This document shows positions 39,101 through 41,578 of a stretch of 64,000 nucleotides of DNA, in pieces. The position numbers and the translations under genes are program-made. Under the pieces are notes generated by a model. It had not been told where the DNA came from. It made no database searches and saw only the letters and a program-made list of their open reading frames with translations. Origin of the DNA: Lachnospiraceae bacterium UBA3762 (GTDB lineage: Bacteria > Bacillota > Clostridia > Lachnospirales > Lachnospiraceae); NCBI GenBank assembly GCA_002371615.1, contig DFGA01000017.1, forward strand, positions 62,001-126,000, given 5' to 3'. Position 1 is the stretch's first letter. Every line of letters begins with the position of its first letter.

Positions 39101-41575
39101 ACGCGTCCCGACTGGATCAAGATCCATGTATATGCGGGTGATGAAGAGATAGCCGGCTCTCCGGTTGTAATGAACAAGAAGGACTATGCCGGACAGAGCG
39201 AATGGGTTGGCAGGATCAAGCTCAATGAAGAGATGATCAAACATCTCAAGGATAAACAGCTGTATGCGGAGGAAGAGCTTCCGGCTGATTACAGGTACAA
39301 GGATAATTATGTGACCAGCCGTGATGGAAACACTTTTACCAATAAATGGTATGAGGATATTCCGGATACAGTTGATGTTGAAGGACAGAAGATATGGGAT
39401 GATAGCAACAACAAGGATAAGATACGTCCCGCTAAGGTTACTGTCCGGCTGTACGCCAACGGTAAAGAGATAGCCTATGTATCTACCGATGCAACTCAGG
39501 ATTGGAGATATTTCTTCCCGAAACTGCCCAGAAAGGATCAGTCAGGAAAAACAATTAAGTATACCGTCGGCGAGGATCCGGTAAGCGGTTATGAAACCAG
39601 TATAAAAGGCTATAACATCATCAATGTTCACAAGAGCGAGAAAATGGATGTTAACGTTGTAAAGGTATGGGAGGATGAAGACAACAGGGACGGGGTTCGT
39701 CCGGAGAGCATTACGATCAGGCTGCGTGCAGACGGAAAAGTAATTGATGAGAAAGAGGTAAAAGAGAGCGACGACTGGAAATGCACCTTCAAGGATCTCC
39801 AGACATTCATTAATGACAGAGAGATAGTTTACACCGTAACGGAGGATGTTATTCCGGGTTATGAGACCAGGATAGAAGGATCGGCGTCACTTGGCTTTAC
39901 CGTAACAAATACTTATGATCCGGAAACAGTGGATAAGACCCAGATCACGGTTTCCAAGGTATGGTCCGACAGTGACAATTCTGACGGAATAAGACCGGAT
40001 AAGGTTACCGTTAATCTTCTTGCAAACGGAGCTGCAACAGGAAAGAGTGTTGAACTGTCTTCGGAGAATAACTGGACTGATACATTTACAAAACTTGATG
40101 TTAAGGATGCTGCCGATACTCCTATCTCCTATACGGTTGAAGAAGTTAAGGACGAAAAAGTCATAACAGGTACTGACGGTCCGGGAACTTATGCTGTCGG
40201 AATAACCGGTACGGCTGCAGAAGGTTATACGGTTACAAATACCCACACACCGGAGATTATCGATATATCCGGTACCAAAACATGGGTGGATAACGACAAT
40301 GCAGCAGGCGTCAGACCCGGAAGGATCAATATAAGGCTATATGCAAACGGCAGGGAGATTGATTCGCAGATTGTGACGGAAAGCTCGGGCTGGGCATGGA
40401 CATTCGAGAAGCTTCCGAAGAGAGCAAACGGAAAAGAAATAGTGTATACGATTTCGGAGGACGCTGTAAACAACTATACTCCGTCTGTTTCGGGTTATGA
40501 TATTACGAATGTTTATACTCCAGGAAAAACTGCTGTAACCGTTAGAAAGGTCTGGGATGACAAGGATGACTGGGATAATATAAGACCTGATAGTGTTACC
40601 GTACAGCTGTTTGCCGATGGCCAGTACACAGGAAAGAGTGCTGTCCTGGATGAAAATAATAAATGGAGCCATGTATTTACGGGACTTGATATCGCAAAAG
40701 GCTCCACGAGGATAGCATATACTGTTGCCGAGGTAGAAGATGTCAGGATTACGGGAGTAAACGCCAAGGATACATACTCGTACAGAATAACAGGCAGTGC
40801 ATATACCGGTTTTGTAGTGACCAATATCCATACTTCTAAAAGAGGAAAAAATCAGGTTATTGTAATGTACTTCCCTAACGGAGGCAGGTTTGATGATAAT
40901 ATTCCTGTTCATATGGAATACAATGACATGAATGCCATCGTTTCGGTTGAAAAGGCACCCAAACGCGAGGGCTGGAGGTTTATCGGCTGGAAATACAAGG
41001 ATAATTATGATGTAGATAATATAAAAATAAAGGATATTGATATAGCACGAATTGTTCCGACAGATGCCTATGGTAATCCTGTATATCTCGGAACACGTCT
41101 GATAGCAGCTGTAGATGCACCTGAAAAAGGTGATATGTATGATCCGGATGAAGATCTGCTGCTGAATCACAGTATACAGGTACTTGCGGCTCAATGGGTA
41201 GAGGATCCTGATGTTACGACCACGGTTACACCTACGCCTACGACAACACTGACACCTACGACAACACCGACACCTACGGTAACGCCGGTTCCCTCAACCA
41301 CACCGGTTCCGGATGATCCGGGTCATCATAATGACGGCCCGTCGCCTTCCGTAACTCCTGTACCTACAGGAAGCGTGATACCGGTTATTACTCTTGCACC
41401 TCAGAACCCGGGTAATGATCCGGCTTCTGCGACCGGAAGAGGCCATAAAGGCAGCAATCCCAATACAGGTGATGACAGTCTGATATGGTTGTGGGCAATT
41501 ATTTTCGTACTGTCCGCATCTACAGTCGTAATTACCGTAGTAAGGGGCAGAAGAAAGAAAAAAGAACATAAGTAA
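12161..41575 (+). CDS. Giant cell-wall-anchored Cna-B repeat protein (~9,800 residues)
   Basis: One uninterrupted frame of 29.4 kb. The signal segment ends around AEVFA; then come an acidic N/T/E-rich stretch, a folded N-terminal region (to about residue 775), about 72 Cna-B domains and 3 FctA-like pilin-linker domains, an InlB-type repeat, a Thr/Pro linker, the sorting motif NPNTG, a hydrophobic helix and a basic tail. Cna-B domains show K-x-W in the first strand, E in YTVTED/YTVEE, and N in TNTHTP, the residues that form self-generated Lys-Asn isopeptide bonds. The product is thus predicted to be a rigid, protease-resistant stalk covalently fixed to peptidoglycan by sortase (none in this window), carrying the N-terminal region outward as an adhesin or scaffold. 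The start is uncertain: AGGGGGAG at 12130-12137 lies 23 bases before ATG 12161, and GTG 12122 is also in frame. Confidence 0.9.
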   Translation: MGKPVRKTSIAKRIVLILMTVVMTFENIPAEVFATETPAHDELIITETGANEGYEDPGKENSPELIINEGEQQKQDPGSNTNTDTNTNTETDANTNTETDANTNTDSNTDTGTENSSDDNNDSDLTDQEEINEAENTEAENFETQNTEAENTETENIETKSEKTESEETGNVKPDFEVHAFSLTDNIIGDVFANMFEKMQERSESESEEGAAVDNLDEYPVEHRELSEYEGSLRLRYLSEEDAEEPSYLVYRDSFLIIPQDEGESYNVEMSDDRRLAVVTPAIPEEELTDRTGIIFLKDSIGEDIILVFDGEPEYEEYTIDDDGSENQEVTHQMICHLQDVSEITINQLFSDGHISMQSQDEEEASEEPAKKGMMKTASLKAGSGNKGGKGGSISGAWDYDTTPEGTNWTGSIDNFSAGGPSFDIDFDIWDLDFGFHIDFWLSYDYEITTSGSSNGRDKIKVAQAEANYQIYGVSIDYCLETEFDDHPINVKGNIRSDIDVDINLLKGTSINEDDSKITITDLQLLNPNDVNKNIDFYIGTGVYFDRKLGEVKINLIFTKIKFGPIFKIAVETENGYYFTARVEKDLFDPDNPMDDDIHLCTENGKPGCLDITGKKVVDKKYYAKIDLYFDDWKFDFEDSGEKAEFAKEYYCSYTNNTGMHEGKCPYHIYRVPVFVWEDSGMAKGVPGFTVSVTDEDMAGIDEAQRRYATAVTDDGGEADLYLPYRDDYKYKIKATGEYGEPPVQYELEATEQPENMQKALNEQVDLYLKVLDDKRGNISIEKKWDIDPQGEDRPDSVEVVLQQLDSNTGNWVNTGNYTLSPENDWTIVLSDMLIKYEDNTPVQYRVREIEESVLPDGYDVQAALAEEYLNGICVNTEELRTNYGTYKAEIKAKLGVICNMLPYKVALALDEEGTFDDLLHALDTDAAGLYGSFCGLLDYINVSGRIVYDRKDADSPHGAGSYGLSEDNVVVYTVKGNRWDLPSQESERTKYKVTYKDDGYYNFTITNKAVKDVDVTKNWSPDKGDNKSAYVILTEYISSEKRGLEVPIINPESGGIDLVTLFGDLVGLDLGWVASSLNYIGVKIPTFAVAKVTEDNWTNRFTVSKYVNGEEKDYIGSELNGETISNIIKSLSGGILEIPTSFEQFTDYIPIPGKAREIYENAYTLVSNILNVKSEINTDWVEVNDPETGGYFMYIVTKKWVNDKEEYRPESITLHLTGIDGLDIAGGGSITMNKSDYAGKDEWVATYKLYKSEGVTAPPAVYRISEEYPDGYDPSNYETTYIGNRTVINTWSEKKPGMITIQGRKIWDDDNNSDGLRPDKVNIFLKDDNGTPVAIYTASAMTGWKYYFAGMPRYNGDGKEIKYTVDEDDVTGYTKTIRGYDIINTHTSDNVTVSGRATWENDSEGNRPEYINIRLYADNVEIDSKHVSKNDDWKWEWANLPKYKDGKVIYYRISEDDIGNYEITYTGYDIKNRRNTSSGRSMTRYLRVVWDDNNDQDGIRPDSIMLNKIKYKSTGSSSSENITVHEINNGEWWTYIWSEFVTITYAFEMINSDVITGDDTEKTYSYTIEGNDATGFIVRLKHTPQTVNVNVTKEWAGDQDVVDIERPEMVIVHVREAGGDEVCAVPLSDENEWKHTFVLPKYRNGKIIEYRVTEDPVRDYHTFISYPDYYDYDNYISNGTDTEGNTVKDLNIKILNIYGTDYNNMMTITVQKVWDDNDNRDQIRPDTIDIEIYQNGSKLTDINGKLRKNKGWIETYDVPIKDKNGKEYFYTVKETGNVLNNYTPIIETSVAAGFTITNVPKNTGTIDITVEKTWDDNNNLANSRPDNIRIHLLADGREIDSVLMPSESPYTFRNLPKKDRNGRNIVYTVTEDEVEGYESTLDVTPDNISGASGTFKITNHKEIESEASIKGIKKWYGTGTKPESYTLRLYANGVEKKVVTNPSSAEEWDFGSWLVKEDGKPIEYTISEDSVDGWVSSLGSGKQNVSNISRNADGTYIIVNTYERDLISIKGNVVWNDANDQDGWRPDEVTVKLLSGDKVISGKTVSVSNDWNFDFGKWSKYDENGDEAHYSIVETRTSVLTGRDGVGTYAVSEGAGEVSDGQVPEYHYTVTNTHTPETINIPVRKFWDDDNDRDRKRPDGIVVNLLKNGAQYGDTETIRDDDDWRYIFRNCPKYEDGTPIDYSVTEEPVDGYETVIKGGTSGGFDITNTHKPETGDVKVIVQWNDYLNQDGIRPEMITIELYAWTQYASRYFVSRRTLPVPKSEQFHNFTFTDMPKYLDGYPITYLAEAVYTDVLTQKDGPRTYWTHSGNPQAENLYVINDHNPAEKDITVNKIWEDDNNSRNTRPDKIKVYLLTDGVASRRMDLNSGNDWKQTFSSVPMYKNGREIEYSVLEEDVPGYVSRIEGYEITNLFKSLDPGEETVQVYVSRVWDDEDDLEGIRPDNVKLKIKADGQYVKDKNGEDIILSIPNDKQTALFNNLRKYTDGGREIEYTIEPVYEGVITGTDTETTYSATVGKLKVEEASDSKDNRWTVTYKHTPTKIEISGTKTWNHGSAPDNIQPENITVRLRAFGEEIGSRTVTADDGWAYKFEDLPKYHLDEVTGEPEAIRYTVTEDLVPGYTPEYMETPSGYDITNTYDPSKTQVSVSKVWNDFDDADGIRPQFVTVKLLADGVETGDTLTLSENNGWTGIFYDLPLKRSGREINYTVFEVKTAVISGRDEAGGYSTSVTGDPRIGYTLINKHTADLFTLHVDKKWDDNNDEARKRPENVTLRLNANGVEIEKYTLDEDDNWAHDFINLPRYDNGRKIIYSVTEDNVRDYTTDIIKNDDTVTITNKYNPGKTQVRVTKIWDDKNDKDGVRPLSVSVKLLNNGVDTDKTLILSRVNNWTDTFRELDKNGNYTVEEIDSGLSDYKMQDIEGDATIGYKITNVHVPQSIDISGEKQWEKGEAIVDLPGSITVRLLADGEEVASQAVTSASDWKYKFSNLPGYRNGEQIRYTIMEDRVPDYTFERTGTYNIRNTYNTDKRTVSVCVNWNDRQNYDGIRPKNATVILKANGKETGKKLTLNERGSWLGMFTNLAVKDSNGKDIVYTIEELRTDILTGTDGEGTYGIDIDGSQETYFNVINSHTPKGAVEDPDTFDASVTVNWDDYDDADGIRPRGVNVTLVNVSDLDNPKDVVTKRVTAQDGWRCVLEDIQIYNIDGTKAKYSIREERTGVITDEDTPSTYKCVLEILRGVNDFLITNKHTPPLVEIGVTKKWEDNNNASGARPSAITYKLFANGEIVKVAEVNEATGWDYTFTNIPERKHGEVIRYTVTEDPVSDYIMEASGNAVTGYTFTNTYAPGKTHINVKKAWIDNNDSEGIRPRTVEVRLFSTDSIGTRKYTGQSIILRDENDWHGSFNVDQYDSEGDPLTYSVEEVSSHALRNYYTATVEGDSKDGFTITNVHEIETVNIRGKKIWEDDRDYYYENRPGSIFVDLIADGDTVASKWVMGEPWTFDFGSWPRYTEDHREIQYTVKEHLVRGYHCEEIIESFDEDTNTYKFDIRNQYWGDPTDINIPVNVKWEDDNDHDLIRPDSVNIILYRNGEYEDKLTLSAENKWSGVFKGIYGTDILGNPYQYEVEEELIDPITGEDTPGPGGTYAVEKSGVERTGYKFTNIHTPKQKYIDVKVNKVWKGDTLANAISGTRPESITVRLHANGEEIDSRVVRADGDGNWSCIFKDLPTSSRSNLMNYTVTEDAVDDYDTAVTTDNGEDFTITNTYNPGHTSLTVSKVWADNDNENDIRPAYVTMKLFADGKDTGRRLVLYGPDPAQVVPDENTQTGSNWTGTFDDLAIYNENGDRIEYSIEEESTAVINGVAGESTYAASIMGDPESGYVVTNTGGRSTGYSVNIEKIITGGKESDEQFEFIISPLYGAPVPSSEDVYIRGEGTAKVDFELEQIGFYLYNIAETEGSNDTYEYDTRKRTVLIRKSMDSGQVIYTSWIADNPEDERRLKDVTAFIANVYSIEDLLSDTVTFTNRKLKRIKVEKKWDIDIENLDRPDSIQVVVQGRNSSGAWESVKLLDLSDANSWRADIAIPLPDSSRVKGAYSEYRVRELREEKALSGLMNELKTMIVDQGQETYETWMGQIKTDGSDYFNALPESVRYAADSGYNALLEELDATEKTLYEKLCLKLYEPDIAGRIVYDKKDSDKIAESDGKGDTTTSTDPESGVSTGIETGIDGLIADNAVVYNVPLREISAMSGGPVEAHRTKYRVKYEKDGDTYRVTDTAVLEIDITKRWLGIGVDDKDMPSSAWVVLMFSPAPGALDKAGELGLDISSFEEVDIPALSPSRFLPGNLLDGGMNPVTFVSKLITGVNLNIFGSFFGVVPDIAVAKTNEGNNWTKHFTVMKYTLGVPVKFTGAEVGSQLIRWVLQFLVHINVPVSYEPFGNYISIPMEAYSNFTNLADILASLDMSRLWDAAQNVTIDDLENFGLKGLFLSDYKKWSNVINVKTDWTWFDDEYPQRLRVRKIWKDVPEEYRPSSVTFNINDCFVNIGSITVNKTDADYDANYKDRDTWVVYTDEYEKSFWASIFGTPLMVEEEYPDDYVYRGYIETERYGNTITNKWKTAKVSGHKIWKGGDESSRPQTITIHLLADGKEVTAQDAPLAKVRVNGGDAADFANPLVIPADAADCKWDFSDLPYYKNGKKIKYTVAEEAVKDYSTTIDGYNVINTYGSGKTSVTVSKVWEDNDDADGLRPDHVTVHLLADRSDTGKRLEIYGSLPDKVNTDENTQIGNNWIGTFTDLPIKDNNGEEIEYTVTEETVSGYQEPVVSGNAKTGYTITNSRTSTTKMIYGGKVWRDENDADGIRPDSVTVRLIAKYKDGSEKEVSHVVTNAQSGWKFFFLRVPAKDSSGDPITYTVSEDAVEGYTREPLPEDQDDSKPFNIINTHIVEKITAINVTKVWDDSDNVQNVRPASITIRLRADGREVASKEVTADDGWKCTFTGLPKLNNGRDIVYTVTEDAVDHYDTEITGNTKDGFTVTNICTSGPGDSDKTHIDVIKVWDDDNNRDVVRPNCVSIALYRDGADTGKRLILAPSNNWWATFKNLEKGHNYTIKEEYIGGNYYEGAYDVEITGDATKGFTLTNTHKPATTTVSGRKSWADDNDSAKKRPDSITIRLRENGKEVAKQVVTADNDWEWTFDELPVYKNGSRIKYTITEDAVDGYDTKINGYNVTNTYRSSGGPETTSVSVSKIWDDKEDKDGIRPSFVTVNLKSGSQTVESVKLSASNDWTYTFTGLDKSKSYTVEEQTTDVITGTDGPGTYDSLVSGDSRLGYVIVNKHTPETVNIDVTKVWDDNNQQSVRPESVKIRLRADGEEAAIATVTGDDNWKYTFTGLPKKNNGRDIVYTITEDVIDGYKSNVTGNAKEGFTVTNTIGDASKTQINVSKVWLDDDDIDGIRPNSVTVRLMKTNGTYMRKTLVLSEGNNWSGSFTDLPVADDLGVINYTVEEVKTGIITGEDSINSYAYSLTGNAREGYTIANIHTPGRKRISGEKTWDDDNNKAGRRPESITIRLHADGVEKDAVTVTPDKDGNWKWSFEGLPEYENGRRIVYTITEDAIDNYISKINGYDVVNTYSPQTSGKTWVNVSKSWDDGNDTDGIRPDRVMVRLLADGEETDRIITLLPDNNWTGCFSNLDITKGDKEVHYTVEEITNSIITGSDGIGTYGYSITGDAKRGYTITNTHTPETGIVEVQKIWDDNDDSEGKRPQNVTVRLLADGREAAIATVTAADNWKYTFDNLPKYNGNKEISYSVTEDVVEDYTTVIEGAKTEGNLPTFAIFNKYNPGITQVSVIKVWDDEDDEDGLRPGKVKVNLYADGEAVEGKTLELSADNTWTGVFTSLPARNDQGKTIIYTVDEEKDGDIIRESGAGEGYVASVAGDAEKGFTITNVHTPTKRNIKVNKEWSGDTESSRPESITIRLHANGEEVDSRVVTADDGNWACEFTELPRISRGKQIAYTITEDAIDNYTSRVTNNEPGVYTITNTYQEGKTEVDVTKVWSDNNNENIKRPGYVTIRLLANGEYTGRKLVLSEIRPTPPESEEGTKYCGNWAGTFDDLDINDDNGDRIDYTIEEELTDVITGVAGASTYAYSISGDAVKGYTVTNTGGSSSTYSVNIKKVIEGGSGSEDEQFDFRVAAQGNAPKPCTENVTVKGEGAARAEFELKEDGFYLYSISEIAGSNEAYEYDAAKRTVLVRRSSDTEQGVVYTSWIGTGSDGEARLSSVASTHNLDAIEDLLSDTATFTNRKLKSIHVKKSWDIDLEGKDKPEKIQVVVQGKKSDGTWESLKLIELSNSDGWEKDVMIPHIEGVYSDLRVRELREEQALSSLMNELKVLVDQGQEQYENWMGQLKSKGSEYFNGLPQSVQNAANTGYDALLGELNANEKTLYEKLVLKLYDPDIAGRIVYDKKDEDKIPESDGKSKDATSSTDSESGVTIETQTGIDGLIADNAVVYNVPAYISAVEGGEVGAHRTKYRVSYKNDDNKSFTITNTAILEIDLTKRWIAIGVDEEDMPDSAWVVLMFTPAPGALDAAGGLGLDISSFEEIDIPALSESTFLPGNLLEGGMSPLSLVSKLVSGIDIFSFVSGLIGKVVPDIAAGKVNKDNNWTRHFTTKKYTLGVPVKFTGAEVGSQLIRWVIRYVFQVNIPVSFRPFDNYISIPMRAFSNLTNLGEALASLDLSKIIDSGKNLSIEDIRSMINPGSLIFSDYKLWSNVINVKVDWGWSDGPDSRKLKVKKIWKDIPEDKRPETITINVYDGYEKIDSIVMNKADHVGENVWTGYTENEIEVSLWEMIFGIPLRAEEVYPDGYQYKDYIETEYDDNIITNRWRTTSVSGKKTWDDNNNSAQKRPESIKVHLLANGEEASIDGVVNTVTVTKDNGWKWKFDNLPCYKDGRKIKYSVMEEAVDNYSTSINGYNITNKYSEGYTSVSVTKVWKDDDNADGIRPDKVTVRLLGNGVEAGTLELSSNNSWSGTFANLPMKNGENEITYTVKEDEIEGYETTINPVSPGAKNTYVITNTHTSTTKTIYGSKIWRDYNDADGIRPDSITVRLFANYIGGSRKEVSHVVTNKASDWKFYFVRLPIKDSNGKIITYTVEEDAVEGYTPEITNDGNVFIIKNTHVPETVDVNVTKVWDDNNDEHHKRPTSITIRLRADGKEVDSKTVTEGTDGKWACDFTDLPKQTNGRDIVYTVTEDVIDNYSTTVTGSAKEGFTVTNKCTYIPGDPEKVEVNVTKVWDDKNNRDGIRPNSVSIKLLKDNKATDRSITLSSANNWTGAFKDLEKGGKYTVEEETTGTLTGDDGPGTYKIEVSGDATKGFVVTNTHTPVTTTVSGSKTWVDSNNEAGARPDSITIRLRADGEEVRKEVVTASDNWAWTFDDLPVYKDGSRITYTITEDAIDNYSATINGYDVTNTYVSTGDTTTSVTVSKVWDDKNDRDGLRPSSVSVKLLADGTETGTVKLSDSNNWTHTFTELPKSQNGTNISYTVQEETTDVITGTDGPGTYGLSVSGDARTGYVIVNKHTPETVNVEVNKVWKEDDPDNRPGKITIRLHADGTEVDSKEVTDDGSGNWNCTFTGLPKKSNGEDIVYTITEDAIAGYTSKISGSAEGGFTVTNTHKPGKTTVSVHKIWSDDDNQDRIRPNSVTIHLLADGDDTGKQLVLSEGNNWMGTFDDLDIQKEDRNISYTVTESETDLITGKDDSGTYAYTISGDAKRGFTVTNIHTPGLTKVAGTKTWEDNDNAAGLRPESITIRLHANGVEKDHVVVTADADGNWKYSFDNLPEYSDGSRIIYTITEDVIDDYATTINGYDVTNKYDGTTVGKTNVTVTKAWADDNDREHIRPDSVRVLLMANGEYAGSALTLSADNNWTGTFHDLPKKRVNDGIVTELEYTVSEVTTDVITGTDGPGTYAFAISGDAKTGYTITNTHTPEDVDVKVKKIWDDDNNADSARPASVTIRLHADGKEAGSAVVNEAGSWEHTFEDLPKYDGSREIVYTITEDAVEKYTTEITGNAATGYTVTNKYNPDKTTVSVTKVWEDENDRDGLRPDKVTVILLKDGNPVEGERLELNAGNNWTGSFSELDKLNEGGEYTVDEVKEDPINGSAETGYAISVTGDAKKGFTVTNTHTPSNTNIKVNKVWDDNNNKNKTRPESITVRLHANGEDISAKTVRPDDAGNWACDFNDLPKIVDGKKQEYSITEDAVEGYTTTIVQSGNEYTITNKYNPGKTTINVTKVWSDDDNKNGKRPDSVTIILLADGQDTGKKLVLNSANSWRGTFEDVPEKTAAGEDITYTVDEVKTSVITGVAGENTYAYSISGDARTGFTVTNTGGSSTKYTVNLKKVIKGEKSDENNSEEFRFRIEPVDSAPSLEKADVSITGEGKKSMEVTFENQGSYFYKITEERGNNSFFKYDRTERYIAIRKSTDESGNVVFESWVGTKDDYQGMKDALEDGGNISSIEDLKSDTVTFTNIRLKPFHVKKEWDIDIEGNDKPDKIQVVLQGKRDGAWVSLATAELSSDNNWEDDLPVAMDDENNKYSGFRVRELRAETAYDSFMGELKSLLDQGQAAYDSIKNKITGASEYYNKLPDGVKNALSTGTFEDLLNEADATEGNLYEKLSLMLSPDIAKRIVYDKNDEDKIPESEGESIDSIIADNAVVYSVPSRMSAVSGTVAGHNTKYKVTYKDGDGSFKITNLAILEIDITKRWIGLGTDNAWISLNSNDHPDSAWVVLLMTPAAGALDAAGGLGVDVSSITGLGLPEIPSFSPSSLLPGNLLSGGMSPLSLVSKLISGFDIFSLVSDAIGTVVPDIAAARVTEADNWTHHFTVSKYLLGIPMEFSGAEVGSQLLRWVIQFFTGVNSPVSYTPFDNFISIPMKAFSDTTSLADSILSLDFSKILEAGEIITSDDIKNIIQDPTTLFLSGYKKWANVINVRISLSVPDIPWVDKDKIVVKKIWKNDKESTRPDWIKIHVYAGDEEIAGSPVVMNKKDYAGQSEWVGRIKLNEEMIKHLKDKQLYAEEELPADYRYKDNYVTSRDGNTFTNKWYEDIPDTVDVEGQKIWDDSNNKDKIRPAKVTVRLYANGKEIAYVSTDATQDWRYFFPKLPRKDQSGKTIKYTVGEDPVSGYETSIKGYNIINVHKSEKMDVNVVKVWEDEDNRDGVRPESITIRLRADGKVIDEKEVKESDDWKCTFKDLQTFINDREIVYTVTEDVIPGYETRIEGSASLGFTVTNTYDPETVDKTQITVSKVWSDSDNSDGIRPDKVTVNLLANGAATGKSVELSSENNWTDTFTKLDVKDAADTPISYTVEEVKDEKVITGTDGPGTYAVGITGTAAEGYTVTNTHTPEIIDISGTKTWVDNDNAAGVRPGRINIRLYANGREIDSQIVTESSGWAWTFEKLPKRANGKEIVYTISEDAVNNYTPSVSGYDITNVYTPGKTAVTVRKVWDDKDDWDNIRPDSVTVQLFADGQYTGKSAVLDENNKWSHVFTGLDIAKGSTRIAYTVAEVEDVRITGVNAKDTYSYRITGSAYTGFVVTNIHTSKRGKNQVIVMYFPNGGRFDDNIPVHMEYNDMNAIVSVEKAPKREGWRFIGWKYKDNYDVDNIKIKDIDIARIVPTDAYGNPVYLGTRLIAAVDAPEKGDMYDPDEDLLLNHSIQVLAAQWVEDPDVTTTVTPTPTTTLTPTTTPTPTVTPVPSTTPVPDDPGHHNDGPSPSVTPVPTGSVIPVITLAPQNPGNDPASATGRGHKGSNPNTGDDSLIWLWAIIFVLSASTVVITVVRGRRKKKEHK
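12395..12670 (+). repeat. Acidic low-complexity repeats near the N-terminus of the giant protein
   Basis: The DNA repeats units encoding NTNT, ETDA and then ENTEAENFET-type motifs. The stretch is rich in N, T, E and D, has no predicted fold, and probably acts as a flexible spacer between the signal peptide and the first folded region. Such short tandem units are prone to length change by slippage. Confidence 0.75.
14489..24211 (+). repeat. Super-module A of the giant protein (28 Cna-B + 1 FctA-like domain)
   Basis: Opens with a trio of special Cna-B domains: one beginning EKKWDID, one beginning VTKNW with a long insertion, and one beginning VTKKW. About 25 ordinary Cna-B domains follow. It closes with an FctA-like domain (23791-24211: GYSVNIEKIITGG, FELEQIGFYLYNI). 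Seven of its domains have lost the isopeptide Lys position (W minus 2). This is the longest and most divergent module. Confidence 0.75.
24212..30997 (+). repeat. Super-module B of the giant protein (18 Cna-B + 1 FctA-like domain)
   Basis: The trio starts with VEKKWDID, then ITKRW and RKIWKD domains. Fifteen ordinary domains follow, and an FctA-like domain (about 30574-30997) closes it. Its length is 6,786 bases, and each domain has a clear partner at the same place in module C, for example YGGKVWRDENDADG against YGSKIWRDYNDADG. Confidence 0.78.
30998..37642 (+). repeat. Super-module C of the giant protein (18 Cna-B + 1 FctA-like domain)
   Basis: Same domain order as module B over 6,645 bases: trio, fifteen ordinary Cna-B domains, FctA-like closing domain (about 37211-37642: YTVNLKKVIKG). 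The two modules differ at many positions at protein and DNA level, so this is an old segmental duplication rather than an assembly duplicate. Confidence 0.78.
37643..40837 (+). repeat. Super-module D of the giant protein (8 Cna-B domains, truncated)
   Basis: Begins with the same trio (VKKEWDID, ITKRW, VKKIWKN) but has only five ordinary Cna-B domains and no FctA-like domain before the anchor region. It sits closest to the cell wall. Confidence 0.75.
40838..41575 (+). other. C-terminal anchor region of the giant protein
   Basis: An InlB/Listeria-Bacteroides-type repeat (VIVMYFPNGGRF, GWRFIGWKY) is followed by a wall-spanning Thr/Pro-rich linker (41204-41420), then NPNTGDDS (41456 onward), a hydrophobic helix of about 21 residues and the basic tail RGRRKKKEHK. 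This is a complete sortase sorting signal, but with Asn in place of the usual Leu of LPxTG. Confidence 0.8.
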
Positions 41576-41578
41576 CAG

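Noticed and set aside
12161..41575. CRISPR or DNA-level satellite array
   Set aside because: The repetition is at protein-domain level with much silent and coding divergence, and no short identical repeats with spacers are present.
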